Assembly: GCA_021154065.1 (NCBI GenBank)
Contig: JAJKJG010000068.1
Coordinates: 1-16,860 of the forward strand
Direction: 5' to 3'
Source of the DNA: Methylobacterium sp.
GTDB taxonomy: Bacteria > Pseudomonadota > Alphaproteobacteria > Rhizobiales > Beijerinckiaceae
DNA length: 16,860 nucleotides
Shown here: positions 9,283 to 16,459 of the stretch, one piece after another
Layout: every line of letters starts with the position of its first letter
How positions within the stretch are numbered: position 1 is the stretch's first letter
The notes under the pieces: model-generated
Databases searched by the model: none
What the model saw: the letters and a program-made list of their open reading frames with translations, nothing else
What the model was told of the DNA's origin: nothing
Program-made: the position numbers and the translations under genes

Positions 9283-9303
9283 CGGAACGGCCTGTCGCGT
9301 GCG

Positions 9304-9579
9304 CTACTGCCGGTAATGCTGGATGCGGGTCGTGCGCAGGCCGGCGAGGCCGTGCTGGTCGATCGATTGCTGCCAGCTCAGGAACTCCTCGGTCGTGAGC
9401 GTGTAGCGCTGGCAGGCCTCCTCGAGGCTGAGCAGGCCGCCGCGGACGGCCGCCACTACCTCGGCCTTGCGCCGGATGACCCATCGGCGCGTATTCGTTG
9501 GCGGAAGGTCGGCGATCGTCAGCGGACTTCCGTCCGGCCCGATCACATACTTGACCCGCGCCCGATAGGGTTCGGTCAT
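9304..9579 (-). CDS. sciP: CtrA inhibitor SciP (DUF1153 family)
   Basis: A 91-residue helix-turn-helix protein that binds the cell-cycle regulator CtrA and blocks activation of CtrA promoters. Family hallmarks are YVIGPDGSPLTIADLPP, RRWVIRRKAEVVAAVRGGLL, SLEEACQRYTLTTEEFLSWQ and GLAGLRTTRIQHYR. Length is normal for the family. It stands alone between flgD and the convergent CoA-transferase genes, with its own terminator. A CtrA-like box (9637-9651) sits 58 bases before its start, so CtrA probably turns on its own inhibitor, as in Caulobacter. Location next to flagellar genes fits SciP's role in limiting CtrA-driven flagellar transcription. Confidence 0.94.
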   Translation of the reverse strand: MTEPYRARVKYVIGPDGSPLTIADLPPTNTRRWVIRRKAEVVAAVRGGLLSLEEACQRYTLTTEEFLSWQQSIDQHGLAGLRTTRIQHYRQ

Positions 9580-9636
9580 GATACGCTACTCACACACTCG
9601 ACTGACCACGTCGAAAGGCAAGGTAGGCCGGCGCGC

Positions 9637-9651
9637 TTAAGATTTGCCTAA
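9637..9651 (-). promoter_or_regulatory. CtrA-like binding site upstream of sciP
   Basis: TTAA-N7-CTAA (TTAAGATTTGCCTAA as written on the plus strand). One base from the CtrA consensus, between flgD and sciP, 58 bases upstream of the sciP ATG. In a very GC-rich region this A/T pattern stands out. Confidence 0.6.
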
Positions 9652-9688
9652 GCCTGCCGCGGCCGAGAAAAAGCCTTCGCGGACGCGC

Positions 9689-10363
9689 TCAAATCGCGGG
9701 CAGACCGAGGGTTTTCACGCTGCCGAGCGGCACCCGGATCGAGCCGATGACGAGCTGCGGCGTGTCGCCGGTCATGTCGACAGCATCGACCCGGCCGGCG
9801 ATTTCGGTCTTGACCGGCACCCCCTGGCCGGAGCTGTCGAGGGCCGCGACCGTGATCGTGTAGTCGCCGTCCGGCGCGGTCGTGCCGGTCGAGGTCTTGC
9901 CGTCCCAGGTGAAGGTTTGGGCGCCGGCCGTCAGCGCGCTCGTCCGGGTCGCGACGACGCCGCCGTTCTTGTCGCGGATGGTGATCGCCGCCTGGCTGGC
10001 GTTGCGGGCCGGGTTCAGCACCCATCGGGCGCTGCCGTTCGCGAGCCGCGTCGTCGCGCCGTCGGCCGTAACCTGCATGCCGATGAAGCTCGCCGCGTTC
10101 GAGGTCGTCGAGGCCTTGACCGTCGTCAACAGGGCCGAGAGCGTCGCGTTCGATTTCAACTGCTGCTCGACCGAGGCGAACTGCACGAGCTGCTGCGTGA
10201 ACTGGTTGGTGTCGAGCGGGTCGAGCGGGCTCTGGTTCTTGAGCTGCGTCGTGAGCAGCATCAGGAAGGAATCGAAGTTCTCGGCGATGCCCTTGCTCGG
10301 CGTCTTGCCGGTCGAGGCGGCGGCCGCTGCGGTGCCGCCCGTGCTGGTGATCGCGTCGGCCAT
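9689..10363 (-). CDS. flgD: Flagellar hook cap/assembly protein FlgD
   Basis: A 224-residue hook-cap protein that guides polymerisation of the hook subunit FlgE. The N-terminal domain (residues 25-75) shows FLMLLTTQLKNQSPLDPLD and QFTQQLVQFASVEQQL, diagnostic of FlgD. Then comes FIGMQV and the beta-rich C-terminal half (about 95-215), with TFTWDGKTSTGTTAPDGDY, the FLGD tudor/Ig-like signature. The ATG at 10363 has an AGGAGG site five bases upstream, and that site overlaps the TAG stop of fliK (10373-10375), so the two genes are translationally coupled. It is the last gene of the fliK-flgD unit and needs no signal peptide because it is exported by the flagellar system. Confidence 0.95.
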   Translation of the reverse strand: MADAITSTGGTAAAAASTGKTPSKGIAENFDSFLMLLTTQLKNQSPLDPLDTNQFTQQLVQFASVEQQLKSNATLSALLTTVKASTTSNAASFIGMQVTADGATTRLANGSARWVLNPARNASQAAITIRDKNGGVVATRTSALTAGAQTFTWDGKTSTGTTAPDGDYTITVAALDSSGQGVPVKTEIAGRVDAVDMTGDTPQLVIGSIRVPLGSVKTLGLPAI

Positions 10364-10372
10364 GGCGGCCTC

Positions 10373-11985
10373 CTAGATATGCAGGTCGAGGCGCTTGGCG
10401 GCGCCCCAGAGCGTGCGGATGATCCGGGCCGGAGCGGCGTCGTCGGGATCGGGCTCGGGCGCGCGCCACGGCGCCGGCCGCGAATGGTTCGGGCGGTCCT
10501 CGCCGCGATGCTGGCCTCGGCTCTCGCCCTGGGGATCGCGCAAGGTGAGGTCGATGCCGCCCTCGGACGGCTTGAGGCCGGCCTGCTCGAAGGCGCGCTC
10601 GAGGGTCTTGGCGTCGCGCTGCAGGAGCGCCAGCGTCTCGACCCGGTCGACGACAAGCCGCGCCTGGACCGATCCGTCGTCCTCGATGTCGAGGCGCACG
10701 TCGATGCGCCCGAGGTCCTCGGGGTGGAGCCGGATCTCGAACCGGTTGACGCCGGAAAGACTCTTCATCGCGATCTCGACCGGCACCGCCGCGAGCGGCA
10801 CGTTCGGGATCATTGCGGGCGCCGGGGCAGGCTGATCGGGCAACCGAGGCGGCGCGGTCTCCGCCGGGCGAGCGGCATGCGGATCTGGATGGGCCGACAC
10901 AGGAGTGGCCGGGAGATCGACCGGGAGGCTGGGTTTCGCCGTCTCGGCCGGGCCGAGGTCGCGGTGGCTCGACAGCGCTTCCGCCTTGCCTGCGCGCTCG
11001 TCGTCCGACTGAGCCGAGGCGGGCGGCACTCGCGCGACCTTGGCGCTCGCAACGGGCGCGCTCGCCGTAGGCGGTGGTGTATCGGGAGGCGGCTCCGGCT
11101 CGGTCGGCCGCCCGTCGCCGGCATCCGGCGCGACAAGGGCAGCCTTGCCGCTCGCCAAGGGAGCGGCCGGCCCGGGCGGCGGCGGCAGGTCGGACGGCAG
11201 CTCCGGCCGACCCGGCGGGCCGCCGGCGGACACCGAGGCGCGAAGGGGTTCGGTGCCGGCCGGACCGGGTGCGCCGGCCAGCGCCAGGACGAGATTGGCC
11301 GCCTCGGGCGGGAGGCTTGGCGGCATGGCGGCCACCGAAGCGACGCTGGGGAAGGGGCCACCCGCAGCACCGGCGGAGGTGCGCTTGGCGCCGGATCGGC
11401 GGCGGCGGCCGGCGCGGCCGGAGGCGTGATTGGGCCGGGGGCCAGGGAAAGAGGTTCGGCAGCGACCCGTCCGGCTCCGGACTGAGGCGGGGGCGACACG
11501 GGGATCGGCGGCGCCAGAGCCACGATCGTGGCCGGGGACGGGCCCGGGCTCGGCGCCGTTTCGGCGGCGCTCGATGGCTCCTCGGGGTCGTCCTCGAGGC
11601 AACCCGTCTTGCCGGCAAGCGCGTCGGCTTCGCCTGCCTTTACATGCGCCGTATTCGCCCCCGCCCCGGCCGTCGCCACATCCGGGATTGCGGACTGGGC
11701 GAGGACGAGGACGGCATTATCTGCAAGCCGGGTCGTGGATCCCGCCGGGATCGGCTGGGCGGGCGGGATCGGGACTGCGCTGGCGCCCGCCTTCGCGGCC
11801 TGCCGGCTGGCGGCCTCGCCGCAGGCAAGCGCCGGCGACGCGGCAACGGGCTCTCCGGCCGCGAGCGCCGCCAGGGCCGCGAAGGTCGAGGCCTCGCCGT
11901 CCTGCGGCGCGGGTCCGCCGCCCGAGCCGGCGACGCCGGCGCCGGCTTGCGGCAGGAGTGCCGCCAAGATGAGAGATGCTTCCAC
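10373..11985 (-). CDS. fliK: Flagellar hook-length control protein FliK, with an apparent one-base frameshift
   Basis: FliK measures hook length and switches export specificity. The C-terminal part (about 10373-10830) has the Flg_hook domain: VNRFEIRLHPEDLGRIDVRL, DDGSVQARLVVDRVETLALLQ and ALERAFEQAGLKPSEGGIDLTL-type text. Upstream lies a long Pro/Ala-rich linker typical of FliK. The reading frame changes near 11340-11400: the N-terminal half reads in one frame (VEASLILAALLPQAGAG to PSAPPPVLRVAPSP) and the rest in the -1 frame (GPFPSVASVAAMPPSLPPE onwards). One missing base, for instance in the C-runs around 11354-11368, would restore about 538 residues. I chose the GTG at 11985 because it lies just downstream of the sigma-54 promoter at 12018-12032. 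It could be a true mutation, a sequencing error or programmed shifting. Confidence 0.75.
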
Positions 11986-12017
11986 CGCGCGCGCCCGTCT
12001 GCTCGAGAGCGAGCGGG

Positions 12018-12032
12018 GCAAGGTCCGGGCCA
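12018..12032 (-). promoter_or_regulatory. Sigma-54 promoter of fliK-flgD
   Basis: TGGCCCG-N4-TTGC on the minus strand matches the sigma-54 consensus TGGCACG-N4-TTGC at all but one base, and has the GG and GC pairs exactly 10 bases apart. The predicted start is near 12006, about 20 bases before the fliK GTG. FlbD, encoded in this window, is the expected activator. Confidence 0.65.
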
Positions 12033-12124
12033 GCCGTCGCAAAGCCGAAGGTGTTGAATTCCCATATCTTTTGCGTCCGGACCCGATCGGCGGGCGCGGC
12101 GCGGCCGGCAGGTTTCAGCCAGGC

Positions 12125-12143
12125 CCCGGCAGGAACTGCCGGG
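12125..12143. promoter_or_regulatory. Symmetric inverted repeat, candidate FlbD enhancer site
   Basis: CCCGGCAG-GAA-CTGCCGGG is a perfect 8-base inverted repeat, about 95-110 bases upstream of the fliK sigma-54 promoter, the usual distance for an enhancer-binding protein. It is not followed by a T-run on either strand, so it is not a terminator. The FlbD link is inference. Confidence 0.4.
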
Positions 12144-12151
12144 CGGCGCCC

Positions 12152-12180
12152 TGGAAGAAGCAGGCCGCAGTGGCTATAAA
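12152..12180 (+). promoter_or_regulatory. Candidate sigma-70 promoter for mnmA
   Basis: TATAAA (12175-12180) is a good -10 with a weak -35 TGGAAG (12152-12157) at 17 bases. It lies about 35 bases before the mnmA ATG. Confidence 0.4.
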
Positions 12181-12215
12181 GGCCCAGGGGCCGCTCGAGC
12201 CCGCAAGACCGGCCC

Positions 12216-13364
12216 ATGCTCAACAGTCTCGACGTGCCGAAGGACCCCGCCGCGACCCGCGTCGTCGTCGCGATGTCGGGCGGCGTCGATTCCTCCGTCG
12301 TCGCGGCGGTCCTGAAGCGCGAGGGCTACGACGTCGTCGGCATCACGCTCCAGCTCTACGACCACGGCGCCGCCGTGCACCGCAAGGGCGCCTGCTGCGC
12401 CGGCCAGGACATCCACGACGCCCGCCGGGTCGCCGATGCGCTCGACATCCCGCATTACGTGCTCGACTACGAGGCCCGCTTCCGCGAGGCGGTGATCGAG
12501 CCCTTCGCCGAGAGCTATCTCGCCGGCGAGACGCCGATCCCCTGCGTCGAGTGCAACCGCGCGATCAAGTTCCGCGACCTCCTTTCGACCGCAAGCGAGC
12601 TCGGCGCCGACGTACTCGCCACCGGGCACTACGTCGCGAGCCGGCGCCTCGCCGATGGCCGCCGCGCCTTGTTCCGCGCCGCCGATCCGGAGCGCGACCA
12701 GAGCTATTTCCTCTACGCGACGACGCCCGAGCAGCTGGCGACGCTGCGCTTCCCCTTGGGCGAGCGCGACAAGGCCGAGACCCGCGCGCTCGCCCGCGAC
12801 CTCGGGCTCAGCGTCGCCGACAAGGCCGATAGCCAGGACATCTGCTTCGTGCCGCAGGGGCGCTACGGCGACCTCATCGAGCGCCTGAGGCCCGGCGCCG
12901 CGAAGGCCGGCGAGATCGTCCATGTCGACGGCCGCGTGCTCGGGCGCCACGAGGGCCTCGTGCACTACACCGTCGGCCAGCGCCGCGGCCTCAAGGTCGC
13001 GATCGGCGAGCCGCTCTACGTCGTTCGGCTCGATGCCGCGAAGGGCAGGGTGATCGTCGGCCCGCGCGAGGCGCTGGCGACGAAAATCATCGCCGTCGCC
13101 GACGTGAACTGGCTCGGCGACGAGCCGCTGGCGCAAGCCGGCGACGCCATCGAGGTCGCGGTCCGGGTGCGCTCGACGCGTCCGCCGAAGCCCGCCCTGC
13201 TGCGGCCAGCCGGCCGCGGCGCCGAGATCGAGCTTTTCGCGCCCGAGGACGGGGTTTCGCCGGGCCAAGCCTGCGTCATCTATGCCGATCACGGGCCACG
13301 CGCCCGGGTGCTCGGCGGCGGCACGATCGCGCGCGCCGCGAGCGATGCCGCGGCGGCCGCCTGA
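12216..13364 (+). CDS. mnmA: tRNA-specific 2-thiouridylase MnmA
   Basis: A 382-residue enzyme that puts sulfur on U34 of Lys, Glu and Gln tRNAs. The ATP PP-loop SGGVDSS is at residues 21-27. The catalytic-cysteine segment [13 protein letters not shown] (Cys113 in the CN pair) and the second cysteine in [12 protein letters not shown] are both present, so the persulfide chemistry should work. Other family marks are [23 protein letters not shown] and [11 protein letters not shown] (here [11 protein letters not shown]). The C-terminal beta-barrel ends in an Ala-rich tail. It is divergent from fliK and followed after 21 bases by the methyltransferase gene, so the two likely share a transcript. Full length and intact. 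Confidence 0.97.
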   Translation: MLNSLDVPKDPAATRVVVAMSGGVDSSVVAAVLKREGYDVVGITLQLYDHGAAVHRKGACCAGQDIHDARRVADALDIPHYVLDYEARFREAVIEPFAESYLAGETPIPCVECNRAIKFRDLLSTASELGADVLATGHYVASRRLADGRRALFRAADPERDQSYFLYATTPEQLATLRFPLGERDKAETRALARDLGLSVADKADSQDICFVPQGRYGDLIERLRPGAAKAGEIVHVDGRVLGRHEGLVHYTVGQRRGLKVAIGEPLYVVRLDAAKGRVIVGPREALATKIIAVADVNWLGDEPLAQAGDAIEVAVRVRSTRPPKPALLRPAGRGAEIELFAPEDGVSPGQACVIYADHGPRARVLGGGTIARAASDAAAAA

Positions 13365-13385
13365 GCCCAGACCACCGCGGGCCCG

Positions 13386-14021
13386 ATGAGCGTCGACCTC
13401 GAAGGACAGCGCCGCGCCTATGCGCGCTGGGCTCCGGTCTACGACCGCGTCTACCACCGGTTCCTTGCCGACGCGCATCGCCGCACCGCCGCCGCCGCCG
13501 CGGCCGCGGGGCCGGACATCCTCGAGGTCGGGGTCGGGACGGGGCTCGTCCTGCCCTACTACCCGGCCCACGCCAGGGTCGTCGGCGTCGACCTGTCCGA
13601 GCCCATGCTGCGCAAGGCGGCCGAGAAGGTGTCCGAGCGGGCGCTGACGCAGGTGAGGCTGATCGCGGCGATGGACGCCTCCCGGCTCGGCTTCGCCGAC
13701 GCGCGCTTCGACGCGGTCGCGCTGCCCTTCGTCATCACGCTGGTGCCGGACCCGGAGCGGGCGCTCGCCGAGTGCGCCCGCGTGCTGAAGCCGGGCGGCG
13801 AGATCGTGATCGCGAGCAAGCTCGGCGCCGACGCCGGCCTCGTGGCGCGGCTCCAGGAGACGGCCGATCCGCTGTTCAAGACCATCGGCTGGAGTTCGGC
13901 CTTCAAGATCAGCCGCGTCGAGGCCTGGGCAAAGGCGCACGGCGCAATCGAGGTACTCGGGATCGAGCCGCTCTTTCCGGCCGGGCTGTTCAAGCTGATG
14001 CGGCTGAGGAAGCGTGCCTGA
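13386..14021 (+). CDS. pmtA: Class I SAM-dependent methyltransferase, probably phospholipid N-methyltransferase (PmtA, Rhodobacter type)
   Basis: A 211-residue Rossmann-fold methyltransferase. The N-terminal YARWAPVYDRVYHRFLADAH stretch resembles the Rhodobacter-type PmtA proteins. SAM motif I is EVGVGTGLVLPYY (about 46-58), motif II GVDLSEPMLRKA, then MDASRLGFADARFDAV, LVPDPERALAECARVLKPGG and the LFPAGLFKLMRLRK tail. PmtA methylates phosphatidylethanolamine to phosphatidylcholine, a lipid common in alphaproteobacteria that house flagellated or host-linked life. The exact substrate is not provable from sequence; a UbiE-like or general methyltransferase is the alternative. It lies 21 bases after mnmA, probably in one operon, and just before a tRNA with its own promoter. 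Confidence 0.78.
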   Translation: MSVDLEGQRRAYARWAPVYDRVYHRFLADAHRRTAAAAAAAGPDILEVGVGTGLVLPYYPAHARVVGVDLSEPMLRKAAEKVSERALTQVRLIAAMDASRLGFADARFDAVALPFVITLVPDPERALAECARVLKPGGEIVIASKLGADAGLVARLQETADPLFKTIGWSSAFKISRVEAWAKAHGAIEVLGIEPLFPAGLFKLMRLRKRA

Positions 14022-14039
14022 GCCCGGGCCGCGCGTTCC

Positions 14040-14069
14040 TTGACAGCCTCGAACGGCGGTCCCTATATC
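14040..14069 (+). promoter_or_regulatory. Sigma-70 promoter of the tRNA gene
   Basis: A perfect TTGACA (14040-14045) and a -10 that reads CTATAT (14063-14068, spacer 17) or TATATC (14064-14069, spacer 18). The tRNA body starts 18 bases later. Confidence 0.7.
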
Positions 14070-14086
14070 CCGCGCCGGCGCCTTAA

Positions 14087-14163
14087 GGCGGAGTAGCTCA
14101 GCTGGTTAGAGCAGAGGAATCATAATCCTCGTGTCGGGGGTTCGAGTCCCTCCTCCGCTACCA
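14087..14163 (+). tRNA. tRNA-Met (CAT anticodon), elongator type
   Basis: A 77-base cloverleaf with encoded CCA. The acceptor stem is GGCGGAG with CTCCGCT (one G1-T72 wobble), D-arm AGCTCAGCTGGTTAGAGC, anticodon stem GAGGA/TCCTC around a loop ATCATAA (anticodon CAT), and T-loop TTCGAGT. It lacks the C1-A72 mismatch of an initiator, so it is an elongator Met tRNA; an Ile tRNA whose C34 is changed to lysidine is the alternative. Confidence 0.93.
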
Positions 14164-14232
14164 AATTTCATCTTCATAATCAGGCGCTTACACTCGAGTG
14201 CCCGCGGGGCATCTCTCTCATATTTAGGTCCG

Positions 14233-14252
14233 GGGTACCATTTTGGGTACCA
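14233..14252. repeat. Short direct repeat downstream of the tRNA
   Basis: GGGTACCA occurs twice (14233-14240 and 14245-14252) with TTTT between, 70 bases past the tRNA end; each copy holds the palindrome GGTACC. Such GGTACC pairs could be arms for a site-specific recombinase, but no integrase is seen. The rest of 14164-14290 shows nothing else. Confidence 0.4.
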
Positions 14253-14290
14253 GAGCGCTCCGGACGGGTGCGAAACAGTCCCCGCCTGAG

Positions 14291-14638
14291 CTAGCGTTCT
14301 TGCATCCACTGGGCTTTGGTGCCGAGGTCATGCAGGTCGCGCGGCAGCTCTTCGCCGCTGCTGCAGAGAGCGCCGCGGGCCGAATGTGCGGCTTCTCTCG
14401 AGCGACGATAAAGGTGCGCTGCTTCGGCGAGTGACAGGCTCGCCCGTAGCCGCGCTCTGTGCTGCGCCTCATCGAGCTCGGTTTCTTCTTCCTCGGACAG
14501 GCCCCGTCCGCACAGGCTGGCTGAGTGCTCGCGCAAATACAGAGACCAAAGATCCTTCGGTCCGCCATCCGCTTGCCCTGAGCTAACCGACCAGACGAGG
14601 AGCGCCGCCGTGAATACGAATCGCGCGAAGGAGAGCAT
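14291..14638 (-). CDS. Small secreted protein of unknown function
   Basis: A 115-residue protein with a classic signal peptide (MLSFARFVFTAALLVWSVSS, likely cut after GQA near residue 24). The mature part is hydrophilic, rich in Glu, Arg and Ala, predicted mostly helical, with two cysteines (SLCGRG and ALCSSG) that could form a disulfide in the periplasm. I do not recognise the family. The ATG at 14638 follows a weak GGGA site and lies inside a hairpin (14637-14665); an upstream ATG at 14668 would add 10 residues. Its composition is less GC-biased than the flagellar genes, and it lies in the possible accessory stretch after the tRNA. Confidence 0.6.
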   Translation of the reverse strand: MLSFARFVFTAALLVWSVSSGQADGGPKDLWSLYLREHSASLCGRGLSEEEETELDEAQHRARLRASLSLAEAAHLYRRSREAAHSARGALCSSGEELPRDLHDLGTKAQWMQER

Positions 14639-14665
14639 GTGAATCCCGAGGTAAGGATTCCACAT
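14637..14665 (-). promoter_or_regulatory. Hairpin covering the start of the small secreted protein gene
   Basis: ATGTGAATCC (14637-14646) is an inverted repeat of GGATTCCACAT (14655-14665) with one bulged base and an eight-base loop. On the minus-strand mRNA it contains the weak ribosome binding site and the AT of the start codon, so it could reduce translation. Confidence 0.4.
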
Positions 14666-14845
14666 CAAATCGCGATCCCGGGTTTAGAATTCGTGAACGA
14701 ACCGACTTGCAAGCGCGGACCCTTTCGCTTCGGCGATCGTGCGGGCCATATGTCGCTGGGAAAGAGCACTGGATCCTTGAACCCTCGCCTCCTCCGACGC
14801 ACCATGCGCTCGCCAAGTCATGCGGCTCGGCCGTAGCGGGGCTCG

Positions 14846-16264
14846 ATGCGAATGACTGCCGCCTCGGAATTAAGGCTAGCCTTAGAGCGCAACCGGGAGG
14901 AGTTGGTCCGCAGCTTTGTCCGCGAGGCCTGCCTTTGCGATGAAATCACCCTCGGAATCGCGACTTCGGCCGCGGATCACACTGCGGAAGTCTGGCGGGC
15001 CCTTTGCGAGCAAGCATCCCCCGAGCCAGTTCGGCTCCTCGCCCATTCCTCCGGCCATGAGCTCAAAATCCGCATTTTGCTGCGCGGGTATTCTCGGTTT
15101 TCGGCTCTGGCGTTCCAAGACAGTACTTTAAGGGCGGACGCAGCGATCGCTTGGCGCCCGCGCGGGATTGATGGTTGGGAAGTATCTATTCACCACAGGC
15201 TCGGTGTGCCCGAAACACTCGTGACCCCCGATGACGGGGAGCCGTCCGCCGTCGCAACCATACACAGCAGTACGGACTACATAATCGAGTCGCCACGCAA
15301 GGATGACGCACCGGCGATCGCCCGCTGCTTTTTAAAAGTATATGGTCACAGCTATGTGCACTCAGAGGTGTTCTCGCCACGACGGTACTGGGACAAGATC
15401 GAGCGCGGAGAGCTGGTTCCGGTAATTGCTCGTGACACGACGGGAGACGTCGTCGGTCATGTTGCTCTGGAACGGGAGCCTGGAGCAAAGGTTGCCGAGC
15501 GCGGCGAGGCCGTCGTTGATCCGGACCATCGCGGGCGCGGCCTGCTTGAACGCATGACCGAGTGCCTCTCCGACAAAGCCTTCACACAAGGTCTGGAGGG
15601 GATTTATGCAGAGCCGCTTACCATCCATACTTTCTCGCAGCGCAATGATGAGCGCGTCGGTATGCCCGTTTGCGCAGCGCTGCTCGGCGTAAACCCGGAG
15701 AAGTTTGGCCCGAAGAACATGCACAGCACGCCTATCGGGCAGCGGCAAAGCTATTTAAGAACGTTCCGGTTCGTGCGCCCAACAGCGCCACGGACCCTAC
15801 AAGCCCCGGACCAGTACCGTGACATTCTTTCAGAACTGTACACAGATCTTGGTGTCGCGGCATCGTTCGCAGCTCCCTACTCACCAAGTGTCGCACCATC
15901 CAAGAGCTCAATCAAATCCAACGGTCGAGGGTACGCCGTCATCACCCATGAAACGATTGGCTCAGAAGCGGGTGTCGAACTGCGCCAGGCATTTAGTGAC
16001 GTCCGGGCTTTGGGTGCCAGGTCGGTTCAGCTTTCAGCTATCATCACTGATCCGCGCCTTCCCCAATTAAGCAACGCGGCACGCGAGCTTGGTTTCTTCT
16101 TCTGCGGTCTAGGACCAGGCTTCGCCGACGGGGCTGACACGTTTTCGCTTCAGTGGCTCGGTGAACCGCTGGACACGAGCAAACTTCAGCTCTTTACGGA
16201 CCGCGCGAAGCGAATGATCGCATTCATCGACTTTGATCGTGCGGCGGTGGCTTCGGCGCGCTAA
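14846..16264 (+). CDS. GNAT acetyltransferase fused to a degenerate GHKL-ATPase-like N-terminus
   Basis: A 472-residue cytoplasmic protein. Residues 145-310 are a GNAT domain: KVYGHSYVHSEVFSPRRY, GDVVGHVALERE, the acetyl-CoA loop VVDPDHRGRGLLERM (R229, G230, G232), GLEGIYAEPLTIHTFSQ and GQRQSYLRTFRF. This version is usually fused to an anti-sigma-like (RsbW/HATPase) domain. Here residues 10-120 keep the general shape (FVREACLCDEITLGIATSAADH) but lack the Glu/Asn N-box and the glycine-rich ATP loops, so ATP binding is doubtful. Residues 320-465 are a second alpha/beta domain of unknown role. The start ATG at 14846 follows a CGGGG site; another in-frame ATG is at 14852. Codon use is less GC-rich than upstream genes, which suggests transfer. 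Substrate unknown. Confidence 0.8.
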   Translation: MRMTAASELRLALERNREELVRSFVREACLCDEITLGIATSAADHTAEVWRALCEQASPEPVRLLAHSSGHELKIRILLRGYSRFSALAFQDSTLRADAAIAWRPRGIDGWEVSIHHRLGVPETLVTPDDGEPSAVATIHSSTDYIIESPRKDDAPAIARCFLKVYGHSYVHSEVFSPRRYWDKIERGELVPVIARDTTGDVVGHVALEREPGAKVAERGEAVVDPDHRGRGLLERMTECLSDKAFTQGLEGIYAEPLTIHTFSQRNDERVGMPVCAALLGVNPEKFGPKNMHSTPIGQRQSYLRTFRFVRPTAPRTLQAPDQYRDILSELYTDLGVAASFAAPYSPSVAPSKSSIKSNGRGYAVITHETIGSEAGVELRQAFSDVRALGARSVQLSAIITDPRLPQLSNAARELGFFFCGLGPGFADGADTFSLQWLGEPLDTSKLQLFTDRAKRMIAFIDFDRAAVASAR

Positions 16265-16459
16265 TCTTGAAGCTACAGTACCAACGGATGCGGGATGTGG
16301 GCGCGGTGCGCACCTAACATTCGGGTGGCACTGCGAAGCAATAAACAGTTCGGCAGCGCTCCTATAGCTACTGGGGTGGGGCAGATCATAGAGGGCAAGT
16401 AGGAACGCCGCACGCGGCGCTCGTCACGAGCCCTGACCGACAGACCGAGGAGAAATCTG

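Noticed and set aside
9660..9700. Possible terminator after flgD (short CGCG stem before a T-run on the minus strand)
   Set aside because: The stem would have a two-base loop and is too short to be convincing.
9644..11485. A 613-codon plus-strand frame opposite flgD and fliK
   Set aside because: Arg/Gly-rich antisense text; flgD and the FliK Flg_hook domain on the other strand are unambiguous.
12174..13940. A 588-codon minus-strand frame opposite mnmA and the methyltransferase
   Set aside because: Both plus-strand genes are strongly conserved enzymes; the antisense frame has no recognisable content.
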